64,000 nucleotides of DNA from Thermopolyspora flexuosa (GTDB taxonomy: Bacteria; Actinomycetota; Actinomycetes; Streptosporangiales; Streptosporangiaceae): contig NZ_VFPQ01000001.1 in the NCBI RefSeq assembly GCF_006716785.1, positions 1,736,001-1,800,000 on the forward strand, read 5' to 3'. The notes under the pieces were generated by a model. It had not been told where the DNA came from. It did not search any database and was given only the letters and a program-made list of their open reading frames with translations. Below, in pieces: positions 9,219-17,485 of this stretch. Position 1 is the first letter of the stretch, and each line of letters opens with the position of its first letter. The translations under genes and the position numbers were made by a program.

Positions 9219-9283
9219 CCGCCCGGCCCCTCCGCCGCCTACGATGACCGTACGGACACCGGTCCGCGGCCAGCGGAACCACG

Positions 9284-10282
9284 ATGAGCCGGCACAAGGA
9301 GCACCGTGTCCGCGGGATCGTCGAGGAGGCAGGGCGGGCGAGGGTGAGCGGATTACGGAGCAAGGAGGAGCACACGGCGGCGATCCGCAAGGACAGGCGG
9401 GTCGCGCTCGTCGTGAACACCCACTCCCGGCGCGGGCGGCGCAAGTACCTGGCGGTGATGCGGCTGCTGCACGCCGAGGGCTTCCGGCCGCTCGGCGCGT
9501 ACGCGGTGATGGACCCGCGGCGGCTGCCCGACACGATCGAGACCGCGCTCGCGCTCAACCCCGACCTGCTCATCGTCGGCGGGGGCGACGGCACGCTCAG
9601 CGAGGCGGTCAAGCACGTGCCCGGCACCGACGCCGCGCTCGGCGTGCTCCCGCTCGGCACCACGAACAACTTCGCCCGCAGCCTCGGGCTGCCGCTCGAC
9701 CTGGCCCGGGCGATCCGGGTGTTCCGGGTGGGCAAGGTGGCCGACGTCGACCTCGGCATGGCCGGGGACCGGCCGTTCGCCAACCTCACCAGCTTCGGCG
9801 TCTCGGTCGAGGTCGCGGCGACGGTGCGGCCGTGGCTGAAGCGGGTGCTCGGCCGCGCCGCCTACCCGCTCACCGCGCTCACCATCCTCCCGCACCACCG
9901 GCCGTTCCGCGCCGTGATCACCGTGGACGGCCGCCGCCACGAGCTGCTCACCCACCAGCTCAACATCGCCAACGGCCGGTTCCACGGCGGCTGGCAGATC
10001 GCCCGCGACATCAGCATCGACAACCACACCCTCGCCGCGTACCAGCTCGGCTCGGGCAAGCGGCTGCGGCTGCTGGTGGAGACGCTGATCCGGGCCACCA
10101 CGGGCCGGTGGCAGAGCCTGGCGGGCGGGCCGTTCGTCACCGGCCGGGAGATGCTCGTGGAGATCGACCCGCCGCTGCTCGCGGACGTGGACGGCGAGGT
10201 CCGCCAGATCACCCCGCTGCTGCTGCGCAGCATCCGCAACGGCCTGCGGGTCATGGTGCCGCCCGACTTCGTCGACACCTGA
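9284..10282 (+). CDS. Diacylglycerol kinase / YegS-type lipid kinase
   Basis: 332 aa from ATG 9284. The DAGK catalytic domain shows the nucleotide loop GGGDGTLSEAV, the following LPLGTTNNFARSLGLP motif, and a C-terminal beta-rich domain with the DGE block (VDGEVRQ). Family role: ATP-dependent phosphorylation of a lipid hydroxyl such as diacylglycerol or a related lipid. No transmembrane helix, so it is a peripheral cytoplasmic enzyme. The start is uncertain: GTG 9344 (with GGCGAGG immediately upstream) would remove 20 residues. It is convergent with the HIT gene, with 14 bp between stops. The exact lipid substrate cannot be deduced. Confidence 0.88.
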   Translation: MSRHKEHRVRGIVEEAGRARVSGLRSKEEHTAAIRKDRRVALVVNTHSRRGRRKYLAVMRLLHAEGFRPLGAYAVMDPRRLPDTIETALALNPDLLIVGGGDGTLSEAVKHVPGTDAALGVLPLGTTNNFARSLGLPLDLARAIRVFRVGKVADVDLGMAGDRPFANLTSFGVSVEVAATVRPWLKRVLGRAAYPLTALTILPHHRPFRAVITVDGRRHELLTHQLNIANGRFHGGWQIARDISIDNHTLAAYQLGSGKRLRLLVETLIRATTGRWQSLAGGPFVTGREMLVEIDPPLLADVDGEVRQITPLLLRSIRNGLRVMVPPDFVDT

Positions 10283-10296
10283 TCCGCCCGGTCCGG

Positions 10297-10758
10297 TCAG
10301 CACGCGGCCGGGGGAGCGGCCGCCTCCTCGGCTCCCGGCGCGAGGGCGGCGCGGATGCGCGCGGCATAGGACTCGGCCTCGGCCGCGTCCTGGTAGCGGG
10401 TGCGGGGCCAGAAGAAGCCGCGCAGGCCGTCCTTGCGGTTGCGCGGCACGATGTGCACGTGCAGGTGGGGCACGCTCTGGCTGATCCGGTTGTTCATCGC
10501 CACGAACGTGCCGCCCGCCGCGAGGCCGCGCTCGACCGCGCCCGCCACCGCCCGCACCCGCTGGAAGAACGGCCCGACCAGCTCGACCGGGAGATCGGTG
10601 AGGGTCTCGACGTGCGCGCGGGGCACCAGCAGCACGTGTCCCTTGAACACCGGGCGGGCGTCGAGGAAGCCCACGGCCACCTCGTCGCCGAAGACCGTCC
10701 ACCCGGGGCGGTCGCCCCTGACGATCGCGCAGAAGGTGCACTGCTCCTGATCGGCCAC
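10297..10758 (-). CDS. HIT-family nucleotide hydrolase/transferase
   Basis: 153 aa. The histidine triad HLHVHIVP is intact and an N-terminal CTFCAIV block with paired Cys may bind zinc, as in Hint-type proteins. Family role: hydrolysis of nucleotidyl conjugates such as adenosine 5'-phosphoramidates. The C-terminal about 40 residues are Ala/Pro-rich. The GTG start at 10758 lies 6 nt after a TAGGGT box (10765-10770, minus strand), so the mRNA is probably leaderless. Confidence 0.92.
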   Translation of the reverse strand: MADQEQCTFCAIVRGDRPGWTVFGDEVAVGFLDARPVFKGHVLLVPRAHVETLTDLPVELVGPFFQRVRAVAGAVERGLAAGGTFVAMNNRISQSVPHLHVHIVPRNRKDGLRGFFWPRTRYQDAAEAESYAARIRAALAPGAEEAAAPPAAC

Positions 10759-10790
10759 CCGACGACCCTACCGGCGCCCCCCGCGGCGGA

Positions 10791-11252
10791 TCACCGTCCG
10801 GCGCCTGCGGCGTGCCGCCCTCGCCCCGCCCGCCGCATCCGGCGCAGCACGAGGACGAGCACGGCCAGGCCCGCGAGCAGCGTGGCCGGGCCGGTACGCC
10901 GGCCGTGACCGGCCGCCTGCGGCTCGGCGGGTTTCCCGGGTTCGCCCGCCGTACCGGGGGTGGGGGCGGGCGCGGCAGGCACGGCCTCATCGGGGGCGGG
11001 GCCGCGGGTCTCGGCGGTGCGCGACTCGGGGGCGGTTTCGGTCTCCTCCTCGTCGTCCTCGGGGATCAGCTCCCTGCCGGTGTACCGCTCCTGGGCGATC
11101 TCGAAGCCCCAGAAGCGGAGCGGCGCGATGTTCCGGGAGTACCCCGGATGGTGGAGCGGCTCGGTCACGGGACTGCGGTGGACACCGATCTCGCCCGCCC
11201 GCAAGCGGAACTTGACGGGGTCCTCCGGGGAAATCGGTTCGTTCTCGGTCAT
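10791..11252 (-). CDS. Hypothetical protein with C-terminal membrane anchor
   Basis: 153 aa from ATG 11252, with GGGAGG 7 nt upstream. The first about 60 residues are polar and contain an HRSPVTEPLHHPGYS segment. Then come an acidic stretch (EDDEEETE), a long Pro/Ala/Glu linker, and one hydrophobic helix (ATLLAGLAVLVLVL) with a basic tail. This looks like a cytoplasmic domain tethered to the membrane by a C-terminal helix. I do not recognise the family. The gap to the HIT gene downstream is only 32 bp, so they could be co-transcribed, although the HIT gene has its own predicted leaderless promoter. Confidence 0.7.
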   Translation of the reverse strand: MTENEPISPEDPVKFRLRAGEIGVHRSPVTEPLHHPGYSRNIAPLRFWGFEIAQERYTGRELIPEDDEEETETAPESRTAETRGPAPDEAVPAAPAPTPGTAGEPGKPAEPQAAGHGRRTGPATLLAGLAVLVLVLRRMRRAGRGRHAAGAGR

Positions 11253-11721
11253 CTCCGGGCCTCCCACGGGCGCCGCGCGGGAACCCTGCACCGCCGCGCG
11301 GTCGTCGGCAGAGCCCGACTACCCCGCAGGTGCCTCGCCAATCGCCCGTCGCGGACGGCCGGTTCCGGGCGTACGGCCGGCGGACGAGGCCGTTGGACGG
11401 ACCGCACACGGCGGACCCGGATACGGCGAGGTGCCCGTCCCGGCACGGTTCGGGCGGGCGGCCGGGACCTGGGGCACCGACCGGACGGGGCGGCGCGGGT
11501 GGGCCCATTGCACTCCGGCCGTCGTTGCGGGTCATTCCGGACCCGGAAACCGGCGTCCCGGTGTTCATTTCGCGGCCTACGCGCGGCTGTTCGCCCTGCA
11601 GGCGTCCGGCTACCGCGACGGGATTCCGGGTGCGTGAGGCACGGCCGCGGTACGGCGGGGCGGACGAAGTCGCCGAGGCTGCCGGTGCCGCCCGGGCCGC
11701 GCAAGGAGTAGGCTCCGGCCC
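11253..11721. other. Divergent intergenic region
   Basis: About 470 bp between the divergent membrane-anchored hypothetical gene and the histidine kinase gene. No credible gene on either strand; ORFs here are Arg/Pro-rich artefacts. Confidence 0.5.
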
Positions 11722-12918
11722 GTGGAGCCCGTGGTGCTGGTTCTCGTAGTGGCCGCCCTCGTGGGCGTTCCCGGACTGGTGTTGTGGCAGGTTCTGCGGG
11801 GCCGGCGCGACCTGGGCAGCACGCGGGCGGAGCGGGCGACGTTCGAGACCCTGCACACCGCGTCGCTCGCCGCCCCGCCGCTGCGCGCCGGGCTCACCAG
11901 GGCGGGTGCGATGAAGTCGTCGCGGCACCTGCGCGAGCTGCTCGGCTCGCCCGCGATCGCGATCACCGACAGCGAGGAGCTGCTCGTCTACGAGGGGGTG
12001 GGGGACCACCATGCCGCGGACGCGTTCCGCCACGCGCAGAACACGCTGAAGGACGGCCGCACCCAGGTGCTCGGCCCGGACGTGATCACCTGCGACGTGC
12101 CCGAGTGCCCGATCCGGTACGCGGTGGTGGTGCCGCTCACCACCGACGAGCGGGTGGTCGGCTCGCTCGCCGCGTACGGCGACCACGCCTCGGCGGGCCT
12201 GGTGCGGGCCACCCAGGAGGTGGCGAACTGGGTCGACGTGCAGCTCGAGCTCGCCGAGCTGGACCGCTCCCGCACGCTGCTCATGGAGGCGGAGGTGCGC
12301 GCGCTGCGGGCGCAGATCTCGCCGCACTTCATCTACAACTCGCTCACCACGATCGCGTCGTTCGTGCGCACCGACCCGGAGCGGGCCCGGGAGCTGCTGA
12401 TCGAGTTCGCCGACTTCACCCGCTACTCCTTCCGGCGGCACGGCGAGTTCACCACGCTCGCCGAGGAGCTGCGCTCGATCGACCGCTACCTCATGCTGGA
12501 GCGCGCCCGGTTCGGCGACCAGCTGCAGGTGACGCTGCGCATCGCGCCGGAGGTGCTGCCGGTGGCGCTGCCGTTCCTGTGCCTGCAGCCGCTGGTGGAG
12601 AACGCGGTACGGCACGGCCTGGAGAGCAAGGACGGCGTCGGCCGGATCACGATCATCGCCGAGGACGCGGGGTCGGAGTGCCACATCAGCGTCGAGGACG
12701 ACGGCATCGGCATGGATCCGGAGCGGCTGCGGCGCATCCTCGCGGGTGACCCGGACGAGCGCTCCGGCTCGGGCGGGGTCGGCCTCGGCAACGTGGACGA
12801 GCGGCTCCGCCAGGTCTACGGCGACGAGTACGGCCTCGTCGTCGAGACCGGCATCGGCGCGGGCACGAAGGTCAACGTCCGCGTGCCGAAGTACCACCCC
12901 GGCGTCTCGGTCCGCTGA
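11722..12918 (+). CDS. LytS-type sensor histidine kinase
   Basis: 398 aa. One N-terminal transmembrane helix (about residues 3-24), a GAF-like sensor region (about 60-190), then a His_kinase domain with the phospho-accepting His202 in ISPHFIYNSL and a HATPase with N box LVENAVRHGL and G boxes DDGIGMD and GVGLGNV. This is the LytS/YehU class that pairs with LytTR regulators; the LytTR gene follows at 14038 on the same strand after a long gap. The conserved Cys pair in VITCDVPECPI may be redox- or metal-sensitive (inference). The start GTG 11722 has no obvious SD. The downstream acetate-type symporters suggest it senses a small organic acid or energy state; BtsS/BtsR of E. coli is a precedent for pyruvate transport. 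Confidence 0.92.
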   Translation: MEPVVLVLVVAALVGVPGLVLWQVLRGRRDLGSTRAERATFETLHTASLAAPPLRAGLTRAGAMKSSRHLRELLGSPAIAITDSEELLVYEGVGDHHAADAFRHAQNTLKDGRTQVLGPDVITCDVPECPIRYAVVVPLTTDERVVGSLAAYGDHASAGLVRATQEVANWVDVQLELAELDRSRTLLMEAEVRALRAQISPHFIYNSLTTIASFVRTDPERARELLIEFADFTRYSFRRHGEFTTLAEELRSIDRYLMLERARFGDQLQVTLRIAPEVLPVALPFLCLQPLVENAVRHGLESKDGVGRITIIAEDAGSECHISVEDDGIGMDPERLRRILAGDPDERSGSGGVGLGNVDERLRQVYGDEYGLVVETGIGAGTKVNVRVPKYHPGVSVR

Positions 12919-14037
12919 CCCGCCCACGCGGTACGGCCGGGCGATTTGGGGGACATTTTCGCCTTTGGTAAAGCCGGTTACCGGCGGCGTCGGAAACGTC
13001 GCGATCGATGGGGCACGGACGGACGGGAGCGACGCGGAACACTCGCCTCCGTGCCCCGTCGTGATCGCGCCACATGTGGTTTTCGCGTGGTTCACATTGG
13101 CGTAACGGGAATGAAAAGTTCGGCGCTGTCGTGCCCAAGGGCCTTACCAGGCGGGCAGGGCCGCGGCGCGGCCGCAAGGTGGGCGTTTCCGCTGCTCATA
13201 CGGGTCCTCGGCAGGACCGGGAGGTACGGCTGCGCCGCGATCGGATGCCGCTCGCGGCCATCCGGGCGGCCGAACGGCGGGCGGTGCCTTCCGCCGGGAA
13301 AGAGCCGGGACGGGCGGGCCGCCTGGCGGTTTTCATATAGGCCCTGCGACGGATTACCGGCGGGTGCGCGGATGCCGCCCGTTTTCGTGATCCGCAAACC
13401 GGCCGGCGAGGCGTATCCCTGCCATCGGCCCGTGCGTCCGGCGGCGCCCCGGACCACGAATCGTGTCCGCCGAGGCCGCGGCCGCGCATCCCCGCCGCGG
13501 ATCGATCCCCCGGCCGGAACCCGCGGCGGGAGGGAACGCCGGACGGCACTCGTCGCCACCCCGGCGGCCTCGGCCTCGCCCGTGTGGGCCACGACCCGGT
13601 CCGCGATCACCGGCGAGTGTCCTGCGCGACGCTCCCGAGCGGCTTCCTCCTGCCCACCACCGCCCTGGCCGGATCGCGCGGGCGGAAGGCCTTCCGCGCA
13701 CCTCCGACGCATCTCCCGGCCGCCGAGCACGCCGCGGACCCGCGGGCCGGCCGGTGCGCAGGCCGGTGATCCCGCCGCCCATGCCGCCCGGTGGCACGTC
13801 CGGCGCACCTTTGGGGGAATGTTTGCCCAGGTTGTGGGCAGGTGAGCCGGCCCGCCGTACGGCACCGGCCCGGCCCGGGCCTGCCGTCGGTACAGGTTCG
13901 GTGCGCTTTACATGACCGTGTGCGGATGTCGTCAAGTAAGTCTGTTAGACGTGGGTGGCCTCGGCTGCGGCCGTTGACATTGCATGTCGGATTCATCACG
14001 CTCGTTGGCATTCGCAGTTGGCAGTAGGGAGTGAGTA
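12919..14037. other. 1.1-kb non-coding region between kinase and regulator
   Basis: No convincing gene on either strand; candidate ORFs are Arg/Pro/Gly-rich with no domains. Near the left end, overlapping palindromes occur: GGTAA-N6-TTACC with GCCGGT-T-ACCGGC at 12968-12985. TTGACA at 13975-13980 may belong to the promoter of the response regulator. The length is unusual between two partner genes on one strand. Confidence 0.5.
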
Positions 14038-14808
14038 GTGGTCGGCCTTCGAGTCCTCGCGGTCGATGATGAACAGCCCGCCCTGGAGGACCTGGCGTAC
14101 CTGCTGCGTGCGGATGACCGGATCGGGGAGGTGCTCACCGCCCGTGACGGGGCCTCTGCGCTGCGGCTGCTGGATCGGGCACTCGCGGAAGGGCGGCCGA
14201 TCGAGGCGGTGTTTCTCGACATCCGCATGCGCGGGCTCGACGGGGTGGTGCTCGGCAGGCTGCTCGCCCAGTTCGCCCGGCCGCCCCGCGTCGTGTTCGT
14301 GACCGCCTACGAGGAGCACGCCGTCGACGCCTTCGAGATCAAGGCCGAGGACTACCTGCTCAAGCCGGTACGGCCGGAGCGCCTCGCGGAGGCGATCCGC
14401 CGGGTGTGGGCCGCCACGCGCGAGGCGTCCGATCCCGACCGCAAGAGCCGGGCGGCGGTGGAGGTCGACACCATCCCGGTCGAGCTGGGCGGGGTCACCC
14501 GGTTCGTGTCGAGCACCGACGTGCGCTACGTGGAGGCCCAGGGCGACTACGCCCGCCTGCACACCTCCACCGGCAGCCACCTGGTCCGCATCCCCCTCGC
14601 GGTGCTCGAGGACCGGTGGGCGAACGCGGGCTTCGTCCGCGTGCACCGCAGCCACCTGGTCTCCCTCAAGCACATCGACGAGCTGCACCTCGGCTCGGGG
14701 CGGTGCACCGTACGCATCGGCGACACCGAGATCCCGGTGAGCCGCCGGCACACCCGGCAGCTCCGTGACCTGCTGGTCCGCCGGGCGAAGCCGGGGCGGG
14801 GCGAGTGA
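14038..14808 (+). CDS. LytTR-family response regulator
   Basis: 256 aa from GTG 14038, with AGGGAG about 6 nt upstream. N-terminal receiver domain with acidic pocket VDDE, phospho-acceptor Asp61 in VFLDIRM, Thr in FVTAYEEHA and Lys in YLLKPV. The C-terminal LytTR DNA-binding domain (about residues 155-250) has RYVEAQGDYARLHT and FVRVHRSHLVSL. It is the expected partner of the LytS-type kinase at 11722. Its stop overlaps the next gene by 4 nt (GTGA), so it is translationally coupled to the DUF485/symporter genes, which are its likely targets. Confidence 0.94.
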   Translation: MVGLRVLAVDDEQPALEDLAYLLRADDRIGEVLTARDGASALRLLDRALAEGRPIEAVFLDIRMRGLDGVVLGRLLAQFARPPRVVFVTAYEEHAVDAFEIKAEDYLLKPVRPERLAEAIRRVWAATREASDPDRKSRAAVEVDTIPVELGGVTRFVSSTDVRYVEAQGDYARLHTSTGSHLVRIPLAVLEDRWANAGFVRVHRSHLVSLKHIDELHLGSGRCTVRIGDTEIPVSRRHTRQLRDLLVRRAKPGRGE

Positions 14809-15242
14809 ACCCCCGCCCCGCGGACCGGCCGGACAAGCGCGCCTTCGAGCGGCTCCTCACGGAACGGCGCACGGCCGAGCGGCCGCGCCGCCAGGTGGTG
14901 ACGAGCCCGCGCACCCTCGCGGCCCGTCGCCCCCGCTACCCGCTGACCCGGGAGATCGACGAGCAGACCCAGCTCGGCGAGGTCTACATGCGCTCGCTGG
15001 TGCGCACGCAGCTGCGCCTCGGCCTGTTCGTGTGCACGCTGCTCGGCTGCGTGGTGGGCGGCCTGCCGCTGCTGTTCCTGCTGGTGCCGAAGCTGCGCGC
15101 GGTCGAGGTGCTCGGCGTTCCGCTGCCGTGGCTGCTGCTCGGCGGGCTCATCTACCCGTTGTTCACGCTCGTCGGATACTTCTATGTGCGCAGCGCCGAA
15201 CGCAACGAGCGCGACTTCGCCGAACTGGTCGACCGGCAGTGA
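14805..15242 (+). CDS. DUF485-like small membrane protein, partner of symporter 1
   Basis: 145 aa, with its start overlapping the response-regulator stop. A hydrophilic N-terminus (about 60 residues) is followed by two transmembrane helices (about 70-93 and 105-127) and a short polar tail. Small two-helix DUF485 proteins are commonly encoded next to acetate-type solute:sodium symporters, and here the symporter starts 33 bp downstream. Role: probably an accessory subunit or stabiliser of that symporter; no catalytic residues. Confidence 0.8.
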   Translation: MNPRPADRPDKRAFERLLTERRTAERPRRQVVTSPRTLAARRPRYPLTREIDEQTQLGEVYMRSLVRTQLRLGLFVCTLLGCVVGGLPLLFLLVPKLRAVEVLGVPLPWLLLGGLIYPLFTLVGYFYVRSAERNERDFAELVDRQ

Positions 15243-15275
15243 CAGTGACGCAGCGGTGGTGGTGACGGACCTTCC

Positions 15276-17000
15276 ATGAGTTCCGCGTACGGCGTCGTCG
15301 CCGTCCTGCTGGTGGTCATGGCGACGGTCCTCATCGGCGCCTTCGGCATCCGGCTGTCCCGGACCACGTCGGACTTCTACGTCGCCTCGCGCACGGTCTC
15401 CCCGCTGTGGAACGCCTCGGCGATCGGCGGGGAGTACCTGTCCGGCGCCTCGTTCCTCGGGATCGCCGGGCTGATCCTCGCGCACGGCGCGGACCTGCTG
15501 TGGCTGCCGGTCGGCTGGACCGGCGGCTACCTGGTGCTGCTCGTGCTCATCTCGGCGCCGCTGCGCCGCTCGGGCGCCTACACGCTGCCCGACTTCGCCG
15601 AGGCGCGCCTGGAGTCGATGACCGTGCGCCGGACCGCGAGCGTGCTCGTCGTGCTCATCGGCTGGCTGTACCTGATGCCGCAGTTCCAGAGCGCCGGGCT
15701 GGTGCTGCGCGGCGTCACCGGGGCGCCGGTGTGGGTGGGCGGCGTGCTCGTCGCGGTCGTGGTCGCGGTGAACGTGCTCTCCGGCGGCATGCGCTCGATC
15801 ACCTTCGTCCAGGCCTTCCAGTACTGGCTGAAGCTGACCGCGCTCGCCCTCCCGCTCATCTTCGTGCTGATCGCCTGGAACGCCGACGGCCGCCCCACGC
15901 CCGGGGAGGGGCCGCCGGTGTTCCGCGACCGCACCACGGTGACCTTCCCCAGCGACGTGCGGATCAAGGTGAGCGAGCCGGTGGCGGTGACCGCCGAGGG
16001 CGTGATCGACGACCGGCCGGTGCGCGGCCCGGTCACCCTCGACCCGGGCACGCACGAGATCCGGCACGACGCCAAGGTCACCTTCCCGGCCGGTACGGCG
16101 GTGCCGCACATGGAGAGCCTGCCGATGCTCAACGACGAGGACTGGGCGCTGCCGCTGCAGGGCCGGGACCATCCGGTGTACGCCACCTACTCGCTGATCC
16201 TCGCCACCTTCCTCGGCACCATGGGGCTGCCGCACGTGCTCGTGCGGTTCTACACCAACCCCGACGGCCGGGCGGCCCGCCGTACCACGCTCGCCGTGCT
16301 CGCCCTGCTCGGCACGTTCTACCTGCTCCCGGCCGTGTACGGCGCGCTCGGCCGGCTCTACACGCCCGAGCTGCTGATGACCGGCCGGACCGACGCGGTG
16401 GTGCTCACGCTGCCCGGGCGGCTGGTCGGGGGAGTGCTGGGCGAGCTGCTCACCGCGCTCGTCGCCGCGGGCGCGTTCGCCGCGTTCCTGTCCACCTCCT
16501 CGGGGCTCACCGTGTCGGTCGCCGGGGTGCTCGGCCAGGACATCCTCGGCGGCGGGGTACGCTCGTTCCGGATCGCCACGGTGCTCGCCGTGATCGCGCC
16601 GCTCGTGCTGGCGATCACGGCGCGGGCGCTCGCGGTCGCCGACGTGGTGGGGCTCGCGTTCGCGGTCGCCGCGTCGTCGTTCTGCCCGCTGCTCGTGCTC
16701 GGCATCTGGTGGCGGCGGCTCACCACGGCCGGGGCGATGGCCGGGCTGCTCGTCGGCGGCGGGCTCGCCGGGGCCGCGGTGGTGGCCACGATCGTCGGCG
16801 GGCCGTACGACGGGTGGACGGGCGCGCTGCTCGCCCAGCCGGCCGCGTGGACGGTGCCGATCGCGTTCCTGGTGATGATCGTGGTGTCGCTGCTCACGCC
16901 GCGGAAGGTGCCGCTCGGCGTGGCCCGGACCATGGTCCGGCTGCACACCCCGGAGACGCTGAACGTCGATCGCGGAGACTGGCGCCCGCGGTCCGCATGA
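15276..17000 (+). CDS. Sodium/solute symporter (acetate-type, SSS family), copy 1
   Basis: 574 aa with about 13 transmembrane helices. The SSS signature region is visible: GGEYLSGASFLGIAG, GGMRSITFVQAFQYW and GLPHVLVRFYTNPDGRAAR. It imports a small monocarboxylate such as acetate or pyruvate with a cation. Unlike the second copy it has an about 80-90-residue hydrophilic, beta-strand-like insertion (about residues 206-292, TTVTFPSDVRIKV...) between transmembrane segments, perhaps extracellular. ATG 15276 follows the DUF485-like gene; the operon appears to run from the response regulator. Exact substrate unknown. Confidence 0.9.
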   Translation: MSSAYGVVAVLLVVMATVLIGAFGIRLSRTTSDFYVASRTVSPLWNASAIGGEYLSGASFLGIAGLILAHGADLLWLPVGWTGGYLVLLVLISAPLRRSGAYTLPDFAEARLESMTVRRTASVLVVLIGWLYLMPQFQSAGLVLRGVTGAPVWVGGVLVAVVVAVNVLSGGMRSITFVQAFQYWLKLTALALPLIFVLIAWNADGRPTPGEGPPVFRDRTTVTFPSDVRIKVSEPVAVTAEGVIDDRPVRGPVTLDPGTHEIRHDAKVTFPAGTAVPHMESLPMLNDEDWALPLQGRDHPVYATYSLILATFLGTMGLPHVLVRFYTNPDGRAARRTTLAVLALLGTFYLLPAVYGALGRLYTPELLMTGRTDAVVLTLPGRLVGGVLGELLTALVAAGAFAAFLSTSSGLTVSVAGVLGQDILGGGVRSFRIATVLAVIAPLVLAITARALAVADVVGLAFAVAASSFCPLLVLGIWWRRLTTAGAMAGLLVGGGLAGAAVVATIVGGPYDGWTGALLAQPAAWTVPIAFLVMIVVSLLTPRKVPLGVARTMVRLHTPETLNVDRGDWRPRSA

Positions 17001-17124
17001 CCGCTCACCGCAAAATAGCTACCACTCACCGCAGCGGATTTCACTCCGCCGCGGCAGCGTGACGACTGGCCGATTGTTGCTGCTTGCGGTCTCGAAAGGG
17101 TGGACGGAACACTCCTACGTTATC

Positions 17125-17141
17125 CGTGATCCAGATCACAG
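17125..17141. promoter_or_regulatory. CRP/GlxR-type operator
   Basis: CGTGATCCAGATCACAG is a near-perfect match to the CRP-family consensus TGTGA-N6-TCACA; the GTGAT...ATCAC arms match on both sides. It lies directly upstream of the SD (AGGAGG, 17146-17151) of the DUF485-actP pair, close to the start of the transcript. Occupancy there would suggest repression or roadblock unless the promoter lies further downstream. Confidence 0.65.
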
Positions 17142-17155
17142 CCGTAGGAGGCGCC

Positions 17156-17485
17156 GTGACCACCAGGCATCAAGAGACGACGATCTACGAACAGATACAG
17201 GCGAGTCCACGGTTCCAGGAGCTGCGCAAGAAGTTCCGGAGCTGGACTTTCCCGATGACCGTCGCCTTCCTGGCGTGGTACCTGCTCTACGTGTTGCTGT
17301 CGGGCTTCGCGCGCGGCTTCATGGCCGCCAAGGTGCTCGGCAACATCAACGTGGCGATGATCTTCGGCATTCTCCAGTTCGTCTCCACGTTCCTGATCGC
17401 GTGGGCCTACTCGCGGCACGCGGCGTCGAAGCTGGACCCGATCGCCGAAGAGCTCCGGCATGAGGTCGAGGGGAAGAACTCGTGA
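17156..17485 (+). CDS. DUF485 small membrane protein, partner of symporter 2
   Basis: 109 aa from GTG 17156, chosen because AGGAGG lies 4 nt upstream; the frame is open further upstream but lacks a site. The canonical DUF485 pattern is present: SPRFQELRKKFRSWTFP followed by two transmembrane helices (about 37-60 and 70-92). Its stop overlaps the start of the symporter gene (GTGA at 17482), so the two are translationally coupled. This matches the YjcH-ActP arrangement of enterobacteria. Confidence 0.9.
   Translation: MTTRHQETTIYEQIQASPRFQELRKKFRSWTFPMTVAFLAWYLLYVLLSGFARGFMAAKVLGNINVAMIFGILQFVSTFLIAWAYSRHAASKLDPIAEELRHEVEGKNS

Noticed and set aside
12946-13865. ORFs in the kinase-regulator gap (plus 299 aa, minus 257 aa)
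   Set aside because: Arg/Pro/Gly-rich, no start signals and no domain patterns; treated as non-coding.
14547-16946. Minus-strand 799-aa reading frame
   Set aside because: Antisense to the LytTR regulator and symporter 1, which have full domain signatures; translation is His/Arg/Glu-rich noise.
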